From the NCBI RefSeq assembly GCF_014349105.1, contig NZ_JACSJI010000003.1, positions 1 to 64,000 on the forward strand: a DNA stretch of 64,000 bases. Reading direction: 5' to 3'. Shown here piece by piece: positions 58,274 to 64,000 of the stretch. This DNA comes from Caulobacter sp. 17J80-11 (lineage in GTDB: Bacteria > Pseudomonadota > Alphaproteobacteria > Caulobacterales > Caulobacteraceae). Position 1 is the stretch's first letter. Each line of letters opens with the position of its first letter. Made by a program: the position numbers and the translations under genes. Under the pieces are notes generated by a model. It worked only from the letters and a program-made list of their open reading frames with translations, was not told where the DNA came from and made no database searches.

Positions 58274-60904
58274 TCAGGTCTCCAACGCCTTGGAGGCGAG
58301 TTCCCGAACATTGGGCGAAAGCCCGGGGTGGGCGAGGATGCGGGCCAGCTCGCCGCGCATCAAAGCGCCCAGTTCCGGGCGGTAGCGGCGCCAGCCCCCG
58401 AGCGGCTCGACCAGGCGCGCGGCGGTCATCGGATTGAAGGCGTCGACCGCCAGGATCTGGTCGGCCAGGAAGCGGTAGCCGGCCCCCGACGGATCGTGGA
58501 ATCGGTAGGGATTGCCGCTGGCGAAGGTCTGCACCAGGGCCCGCAAACGATTGGGATTCTTCGCGTCGAAGGCCGGGTGGGAGGCCAGCTTCTGCACCCG
58601 CGCGATGGCGTCCGGCGCCGAGGTGCGGGCCTGGACGGCGAACCATTTGTCGACGACCAGCGGCTCGTCCTTCCAGCGCTCGTAGAAGTCGTTCAGCACC
58701 GTTTCGCAGGCCAGCCCGCCGATCTGCACCAGGGCGTTCATCGCGCCCATGGCGTCGGTCATGTTGGTGGAGGCGTCGTAGTGCGCCCGCGCCCGCTCGA
58801 TGTCCTCGGGCAGGCCGACCGAGGCCAGGAGGTCCAGCAGACCGTTGCGCAGCGAGCGCCGGCCGGCGCCGGCCGCGTCCGGCGAGAACGGCCCGGGATC
58901 GGTCAGACCGTCGTGCAGACGCTCCAGCTCGGCGCGCAGTTGCGTGGCGATGGTCGCCCGAAGGGTCTCGCGCGCGTCGTGCAGGGCGGCCGGATCGGCC
59001 GGCGACATGCATAGCGAAAGATCCTGCTCGATGGGCGGCGACAGCAAGAGCGCCTTGAAGGCTTCGTTCGAGGACTGGTCGGCCAGGGCGCGGCCGACCG
59101 CGGCGGCGTAGCGGGCCTCGCCCTCCAGGTCGGCGCGACCTTCGGCGCGGGCCAGGATCAGGTCGCGGGCCAGGTTCTGGCCGGCCTCCCAGCGCGCGAA
59201 CAGGTCGGGATCGGAGGCGAGACGCACGAAGCGGTGCTCGTCGGGCGCATCGGTCGAGAGCACGATCGGGGCGGAGAAGCCGCGCCCGGGCGACACCACG
59301 GGCGGCCGTTCCACGCCGGTCAGGCGCACGGTCTGGTCGGCCGACTCCAGCACCAGGACGTAATCCTGGACGGGGGCGTCGGCGCCCGGCGGCATGAAGC
59401 TCTGGGGGCGGCCCTCCTCGTCCAGCAGGCCGATCTTGATCGGCACCGGCAGGCAGTCCTTGTCCGGCTGGCCCGGGGTCGGCGGCGTAGTCTGGGTCAG
59501 GCGCAGGTCGACCGCCTTCGCCTCGGGATCGTAGTCGACCTCCAGGTGGACCTCCGGCGTGCCGGCCTGGGCGTACCAGCGGAAGAACTTCGACAGGTCC
59601 CGCCCGGTCGTCTCGGCGAAGGCCCCGACGAAGTCCTCGACCGTCACCGCGTGACCGTCGAACTTCTCGAAGTAATGATCCATGCCGCGTCGGAAGTCCT
59701 CCGGCCCCAGCAGGGTGCGCAGCATGCGGATGATCTCCGAGCCCTTCTCGTAGACCGTCGCGGTGTAGAAGTTGTCGATCTTGAAGTAGGTGGTCGGCCG
59801 CGCCGGATGGGCCAGCGGGCCCTGGTCCTCGGGGAACTGGCGCGCGCGCAGCGCCTTGACGTCCTTGATCCGCTGCACCGCCGCGCCGCGCATGTCGGCC
59901 GAGAAGCCCTGGTCGCGGAAGACGGTCAGGCCCTCCTTCACGCACAGCTGGAACCAGTCGCGGCAGGTGATGCGGTTGCCGGTCCAGTTGTGGAAGTACT
60001 CGTGGGCGACGACGCTCTCGATGCGCTCGTAGTCGACGTCGGTGGCGGTCGACGGGTCGGCCAGCAGCAGCGAGGAGTTGAAGATGTTCAGCCCCTTGTT
60101 CTCCATCGCCCCGAAATTGAAGTCGCGCACGGCGACGATCATGAACAGGTCGAGGTCGTACTCGCGGCCGTAGGTCTCCTCGTCCCACTTCATCGACCGC
60201 TTCAGCGCGTCCATGGCGTAGGTCGCGCGCTCGGCCTGGCCGGGATCGACATAGACCCGCAGGTCGATGTTGCGCCCGCTCATGGTGGTGAAGCTGTCGC
60301 TCAGCACGTCCAGCTGACCGGCGACCAGGGCGAACAGGTAGCAGGGCTTGGGGAAGGGATCGCGCCAGACGGCGTAGTGGCGCCCGCCGTCCATCTCGCC
60401 CCGCTCGACCAAGTTGCCGTTGGAGAGCAGGTGCGGATAGGCGGCCGTCTCGGCCTCGATGCGGACCGTGTAGCGGGTCAGCACGTCCGGCCGGTCCAGG
60501 AACCAGGTGATCTTGCGGAAGCCCTCGGCCTCGCACTGGGTGCAGAAGCGGCCGCCGGAGATGTAGAGCCCCTCCAGCGCCGTGTTGCCCTGCGGGTCGA
60601 TCTCGACCTCGGTCTCCAGGACGAAGTCGTCGGGCACGTCGTGGAGGGTCAGCCCCTCGTCGGTGATGGTGAAGCCGGCGTCGCTCAGCGGCTCGCCGTC
60701 GATCGCGAAGGAGATCGGCTTCAGCCGTTCGCCGTTCAGGAACACGGTCCCGCCCGGCTGGCCTTCCTGGCGGCGCAGATGCAGGCGCGCGAGCACGCGC
60801 GTGGCCGTCGGATGCAGCCGGAACGTCAGCTCGACCTCGTCCGCCGCATAGGCCGTCGGACGATAGTCGGCGAGGCGGACGGGTTGCGGCGTGTCGGTGC
60901 GCAT
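58274..60904 (-). CDS. pepN: Aminopeptidase N (M1 family)
   Basis: An 876-residue zinc aminopeptidase. The exopeptidase motif is GAMENKGLNIFN, the zinc site HEYFHNWTGNR with the second Glu about 19 residues on. The four-domain layout (N-terminal beta barrel, catalytic, beta-sandwich, C-terminal helical array) and length fit the proteobacterial PepN class. It removes N-terminal residues from cytosolic peptides. AGGAG precedes the ATG. It lies directly upstream of pleC on the same strand, so the two may share a transcript. Confidence 0.94.
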   Translation of the reverse strand: MRTDTPQPVRLADYRPTAYAADEVELTFRLHPTATRVLARLHLRRQEGQPGGTVFLNGERLKPISFAIDGEPLSDAGFTITDEGLTLHDVPDDFVLETEVEIDPQGNTALEGLYISGGRFCTQCEAEGFRKITWFLDRPDVLTRYTVRIEAETAAYPHLLSNGNLVERGEMDGGRHYAVWRDPFPKPCYLFALVAGQLDVLSDSFTTMSGRNIDLRVYVDPGQAERATYAMDALKRSMKWDEETYGREYDLDLFMIVAVRDFNFGAMENKGLNIFNSSLLLADPSTATDVDYERIESVVAHEYFHNWTGNRITCRDWFQLCVKEGLTVFRDQGFSADMRGAAVQRIKDVKALRARQFPEDQGPLAHPARPTTYFKIDNFYTATVYEKGSEIIRMLRTLLGPEDFRRGMDHYFEKFDGHAVTVEDFVGAFAETTGRDLSKFFRWYAQAGTPEVHLEVDYDPEAKAVDLRLTQTTPPTPGQPDKDCLPVPIKIGLLDEEGRPQSFMPPGADAPVQDYVLVLESADQTVRLTGVERPPVVSPGRGFSAPIVLSTDAPDEHRFVRLASDPDLFARWEAGQNLARDLILARAEGRADLEGEARYAAAVGRALADQSSNEAFKALLLSPPIEQDLSLCMSPADPAALHDARETLRATIATQLRAELERLHDGLTDPGPFSPDAAGAGRRSLRNGLLDLLASVGLPEDIERARAHYDASTNMTDAMGAMNALVQIGGLACETVLNDFYERWKDEPLVVDKWFAVQARTSAPDAIARVQKLASHPAFDAKNPNRLRALVQTFASGNPYRFHDPSGAGYRFLADQILAVDAFNPMTAARLVEPLGGWRRYRPELGALMRGELARILAHPGLSPNVRELASKALET

Positions 60905-60990
60905 CGAGGGCTCCTGGTGGAACCTCTCTCTATGGCTGGAGACGCCGCTTCGTTCCAGCTTGGCGGAACGACGGTCTCGCCGGGCGGCTC

Positions 60991-62124
60991 CTAGCCGCCC
61001 CAGCAGTCCCGGAAGACCCGCGCGAAGTTGCCGCCCATGATCTTGGCCACCGCCCTCTCCCTGACGCCGCGCTTGAGCAGCTCGGCGGCGACGACCTTCA
61101 TGCGGTCGGGGCGGTTCATGCCCTCGACGTAGGGCGGACGGCCTTCCTCGGGGGCGGCGACGCCGCGCTTCCTGCGGTCCTCGTTCTGCTCATCCCAGCG
61201 CTTCATGCTCTCGGGCGAGGTGTCCCAGCCGGTCAGGACGGCGTCGCTGCCGACCCCGACATGGTCCTCGCCGGCGACCTTCAGCACGTGCATCAGGTGG
61301 GCCATGTAGTCGTCGACGGTCGGCTGGCTGGGGCGCAGCGGGGTGATGAACGAGAGGTCGTAGATCCCGACCACCCCGCCCTTGTCGGCGACCGCCCGGA
61401 TCGCCCGGTCGGACTTGTTGCGCGGGTGCGGGTGGACGGCCGCCGCGCCCGTGTGGGTCAGCAGGGGCGGGCGCTTGTATACGGCGACGGCGTCCAGGGC
61501 CGTGCGCTCGTCGCTGTGGCTGAGGTCGAGGGCCACGTGGTTGGCTTCCATGGACGCGATCGCCTGGCGGCCGAGCTCCGTCAGGCCCGTGGCCTCCGCC
61601 GCCGGCGTCATCACCCCGCCGCCGAAGGGCGAGGCGGTGTTGTAGCTGAGCTGCATCACCTTCACGCCCAGCGCCGCGAACTCGCCGATCCGCTCGGGCT
61701 GACCGTCGAGCATCTCGGTGGTCTCGAACGACCAGATCAGTCCGACCGGCCCCTCGCCGCGCAGGGCCTCGATCTCCGTCACGGTCCGCACGTTGCGATA
61801 CACGGTGGGGTTCATCTCGGCGCACTTCTGGTAGGCGGCCAGGATCGTCTTGGTGTCGTCGTAGCCCGTGCCCGGGCCGACCACGGTGACCTTGGCCGCC
61901 GTCAGGGCCGAGCTCAGCACCTTGTCGGCCAATTCCTTGGGCAGCGGCGCGGAGTCGTCGATCGGCGCGGCCAGGTTGCCGTCGATGATCAGGCCGGTGC
62001 GGAACAGCCGCTCGACGACCGCCGCCGGGTCCTCGCCGGCCAGGGCGCGCCCGCCCAGCGCCGTCGCCGCGCTCAGTCCGAGCGCCGCGCCCAGGAGGCC
62101 GCGCCGATTCATCGTCTCGATCAT
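60991..62124 (-). CDS. M19 membrane-dipeptidase-like protein, metal site altered
   Basis: A 377-residue exported protein. The N-terminus MNRRGLLGAALGLSAATALG (from the second ATG at 62112) has a twin arginine, suggesting Tat export. The fold is that of renal dipeptidase: bridging Glu in IWSFETTEM, His in LDLSHSDE, His in LLTHTGAAAVHPHPRN, Asp in VGVGSDAVL. The usual first-strand ligands (D-G-H-x-D) are replaced by IIDGNLAAP, so the His-x-Asp pair of one metal is missing. It may bind one metal or have a changed reaction. It lies 86 bp from pepN on the same strand. Confidence 0.85.
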   Translation of the reverse strand: MIETMNRRGLLGAALGLSAATALGGRALAGEDPAAVVERLFRTGLIIDGNLAAPIDDSAPLPKELADKVLSSALTAAKVTVVGPGTGYDDTKTILAAYQKCAEMNPTVYRNVRTVTEIEALRGEGPVGLIWSFETTEMLDGQPERIGEFAALGVKVMQLSYNTASPFGGGVMTPAAEATGLTELGRQAIASMEANHVALDLSHSDERTALDAVAVYKRPPLLTHTGAAAVHPHPRNKSDRAIRAVADKGGVVGIYDLSFITPLRPSQPTVDDYMAHLMHVLKVAGEDHVGVGSDAVLTGWDTSPESMKRWDEQNEDRRKRGVAAPEEGRPPYVEGMNRPDRMKVVAAELLKRGVRERAVAKIMGGNFARVFRDCWGG

Positions 62125-62205
62125 GGAAGTCCCCCGCCTTGTCCGGCGATGTCGCGGCGCGGGGGCGGGGGTGTCAAATGAACGATCGGTAGGGCGAGGC
62201 CGACC

Positions 62206-63000
62206 TCAGCCGGTGAAGCGCATAAGCCGGGCGCGCAAGCGGTCGGCGGCTTCGCTTTCCTTCGGCTTGTCCGGCTCGAGCACGGTGGGCTCTGCCTTGG
62301 GCCGGGCCGGCTCGGCGTCGATGATCGGGGCCTGGGCCTTGGCGTCCGGGGCGAGGTTGCGCATCGGCCGGGCCGAGCCGGCCGTCGGAACGGGGCCGGG
62401 CGCCTCTACGGGGGCGGCGGCCGCCGCTGCGGCCGCTGCGGTCGCGGCAGGTCCCTCGCGGCGGGGCGGAGCGTTGTGGTCTTTGACCATGCGCAGGATC
62501 GCGTCGGCCGCGCGGGCCAGGCGCACCATCTCCGGCGGCGCGTCGTGCGGGGCGTCGGCGACCGCCTCGGCCAACTCCTCGGCCAGCCGCATCAGCTTGG
62601 GCGAGGCGCCGATCAGCCGGGCCTGGAACTCGATCTTGTGCGGGTCGCGGTCGTATTCCGCGCCCGGCACGCGCCAGCCGCCCCAGTCGTTCGGGTCGGT
62701 GACCACCACCGGATAGCTGCCCGGATAGGGGTGGTGGCCGCACTCTTCCGGCTGCTGCCACTTGTTCTTGGCGCGCAGCATCCGCCACTCGCCGGCCTTG
62801 GCGGCGGAAGGCGCGTCGTCGCCGCGCTCGGCCTCCAGCTCGTCGGCCAGGAACTCGCGCCCGAAGCCGACGTCGTAGGAGATGCGCACGGGCTCGTCGA
62901 AGCCCTTGGCCCAGACCGGCTGGACCTTCTCGACGACCGCCCAGGCGCCGACGCACTCGACCCAGACTTTCTGACCCTTTTGGAACTGCGCCTTCGCCAT
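62206..63000 (-). CDS. Conserved hypothetical protein with Ala/Pro-rich linker
   Basis: A 264-residue cytoplasmic protein. The N-terminal domain (about residues 1-105) starts MAKAQFQKGQKVWVECVGAW and contains KNKWQQPEECGHHPYPGSYP and PNDWGGWRVPGAEY; it looks like a compact beta-rich domain with a possible Cys/His pair. A helical part (about 115-170) and an Ala-rich linker follow, then a charged tail (ADRLRARLMRF). I recognise no named family. It has a normal codon bias and a plausible start. Confidence 0.75.
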   Translation of the reverse strand: MAKAQFQKGQKVWVECVGAWAVVEKVQPVWAKGFDEPVRISYDVGFGREFLADELEAERGDDAPSAAKAGEWRMLRAKNKWQQPEECGHHPYPGSYPVVVTDPNDWGGWRVPGAEYDRDPHKIEFQARLIGASPKLMRLAEELAEAVADAPHDAPPEMVRLARAADAILRMVKDHNAPPRREGPAATAAAAAAAAAPVEAPGPVPTAGSARPMRNLAPDAKAQAPIIDAEPARPKAEPTVLEPDKPKESEAADRLRARLMRFTG

Positions 63001-63065
63001 TGCCGCGGACCTGAAGAAATTCAGGACCCATCCTGCAGGCCAAGGGTTAGCGGAGGGCTAAGGGT

Positions 63066-63491
63066 TTACGCGTGCCCTGCGGCCGGCTTGGAGATCGCCT
63101 CCAGGGCCTCGCCGGCGTAGCGTTCCTTCACCTTGGCGGCCATGTCGCCGATCGAGACCACGCCGCACAGGTCGCGCGCGTCGTTGACGATCGGCAGGCG
63201 GCGGATCTGTTCGCCGCTCATCTTGTTGAGCACGGTTTCGAGGTCGTCGTTTTCATTCAGGAAGCTGACGTCGCGGGTCATAACCTCGCCGACCGGGGTG
63301 GACGGCGGCAGGGCGCCGGCGACGGCGCGGATGGCCAGGTCGCGGTCGGTGACGGCGCCGATCAGCCGCTTGCCGTCGACCACCGGCATGAAGCCGAAGT
63401 CGCCGCGGGCCATGCGCTGGGCGACGCTCTGGATCGGCTCCTCGGGCCGCGCCACCTCCACGTCGCGGGTCATCAAGTCACGGACTTTCAT
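63066..63491 (-). CDS. CBS-domain protein (two CBS motifs)
   Basis: A 141-residue protein made only of a CBS pair: first motif about residues 7-62 (VRDLMTRDVEVARPEEPIQS, GFMPVVDGKRLIGAVTDRDL), second about 72-130 (VGEVMTRDVSFLNENDDLET, RRLPIVNDARDLCGVVSIGD). Such stand-alone Bateman modules bind adenosyl ligands (AMP, ATP, SAM) and regulate partners. The partner is unknown; the neighbouring YeiH-type transporter is one candidate. CAGGAGA precedes the start codon. Confidence 0.9.
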   Translation of the reverse strand: MKVRDLMTRDVEVARPEEPIQSVAQRMARGDFGFMPVVDGKRLIGAVTDRDLAIRAVAGALPPSTPVGEVMTRDVSFLNENDDLETVLNKMSGEQIRRLPIVNDARDLCGVVSIGDMAAKVKERYAGEALEAISKPAAGHA

Positions 63492-63563
63492 GGGAAATCT
63501 CCTGGGGTGAGCGGGGTGGCCCCGAACAAACCCCTAGAGCGGAGCCGGGTTCCGGCCCTCCCG

Positions 63564-64000
63564 TCAGGCCAGATGCAGCAGCTTGACCAGGACCAAGCCC
63601 GCCAGGGCCAGGCCGATCACCGAGCCGGTGGCCGCCGCCGCTACGCGCGGGCCGGCCTTGGCCACCGTGCGGACGTCGACGCCGAGGCCGAGCGCGGCCA
63701 TGGAGACCACGGTCAGCAGCTTGGCGGTCGAGGCCATGGGCGTGGCCAGGGCGTGCGGGATCGCGCCCAGCGAGTTGAGGACGGCCAGCAGCAGGAAGGC
63801 AACGACGAACCACGGCACCAGCTTGTGCAGGGGCGGGCGGGCCAGGGTCTCGCCGGCCGCGGCCGCGCGGCGGTTCTGCAGCAGCGAGAAGCCGACCACG
63901 ACCGGGCCCAGCATCAGCACGCGGGCGAGCTTGACCAGGGTGCCGACCTGCAGGGCGAGGGGCCCGACCGGGGCGGTGGCGGCCAGCACCTGCGGCACGG
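63564..64000 (-). CDS. YeiH/UPF0324 family putative transporter (N-terminus beyond window)
   Basis: The C-terminal about 145 residues of a polytopic membrane protein; its beginning lies outside the window. It has about four membrane segments and the family-typical KLARVLMLGPVVVGFSLL, PWFVVAFLLLAVLNSLGAIP and KLLTVVSMAALGLGVDVRTV. The YeiH family is proposed to export sulfate or sulfonate-like anions, but this is not well tested. It is encoded upstream of the CBS protein on the same strand, 72 bp apart. Confidence 0.85.
   Translation of the reverse strand, partial: VPQVLAATAPVGPLALQVGTLVKLARVLMLGPVVVGFSLLQNRRAAAAGETLARPPLHKLVPWFVVAFLLLAVLNSLGAIPHALATPMASTAKLLTVVSMAALGLGVDVRTVAKAGPRVAAAATGSVIGLALAGLVLVKLLHLA

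Overview
The window is a gene-dense, very GC-rich chromosomal segment (about 70 % GC by eye) from an alphaproteobacterium of the family Caulobacteraceae, most likely Caulobacter or Phenylobacterium. The assignment rests on several genes that together are characteristic of that family: the CckA phosphorelay protein ChpT beside a lone CheY and CheR, a PleC-type cell-fate histidine kinase, a MucR/Ros regulator, two DUF2336 proteins, an EcfG-like promoter and several near-matches to the CtrA box. I see no rRNA, tRNA, CRISPR array, transposase, integrase or phage gene. It reads as core chromosome with small repeat-associated insertions.

Layout. 1-4.2 kb: a glycine-rich exported protein (cut by the window edge), a repeat-flanked lipoprotein, and a subtilisin-like protease divergent from an ECF sigma/anti-sigma pair across a perfect inverted repeat. 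4.2-12.5 kb: metabolic and peptidase genes (MDR oxidoreductase, membrane M28 peptidase, arsC, cysQ, cysK) around the cheR-cheY-chpT signalling cluster. 12.5-27.7 kb: DUF2336 proteins, mucR, a PAS protein, a metallopeptidase lipoprotein, prfC, ogt, osmC, a Tyr/Gly-rich SWFGD protein and a helical-repeat protein. 27.8-32.7 kb: an ABC uptake operon of the NMT1/SsuABC type interrupted by a DUF559 nuclease-like gene flanked by inverted copies of a palindromic repeat, then the ABC-F gene uup. 32.9-41.1 kb: class A PBP, YcgN-type cysteine-cluster protein, DUF805, DnaJ/CbpA and a PepSY/response-regulator/histidine-kinase operon. 41.1-45.3 kb: cytochrome c maturation operon ccmI-E-F-H without ccmG. 45.4-53.4 kb: DegP, a second two-component pair, a glycosyltransferase and glnE. 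53.4-55.5 kb: EF-hand protein, ECF sigma, putative anti-sigma and a periplasmic metal-sensor-like protein. 55.7-64 kb (minus strand): pleC, pepN, an unusual M19 dipeptidase-like protein, a hypothetical, a CBS protein and a truncated YeiH-type transporter.

Themes. (i) Cell-cycle control: ChpT passes phosphate from CckA to CtrA and CpdR, PleC sets DivK/PleD state, and three intergenic spacers carry 7-of-8 matches to TTAA-N7-TTAA. (ii) Envelope sensing: two ECF modules, two OmpR-type two-component systems, DegP, and envelope proteases or peptidases. (iii) Short palindromic repeats of at least three families fill most of the non-coding DNA. One family supplies the Shine-Dalgarno sequence of two genes and brackets the DUF559 gene. 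The most interesting candidates for something undescribed are that DUF559/palindrome cassette, the palindromic divergent ECF promoter with its protease, the EF-hand/ECF/metal-sensor locus and the SWFGD low-complexity protein.
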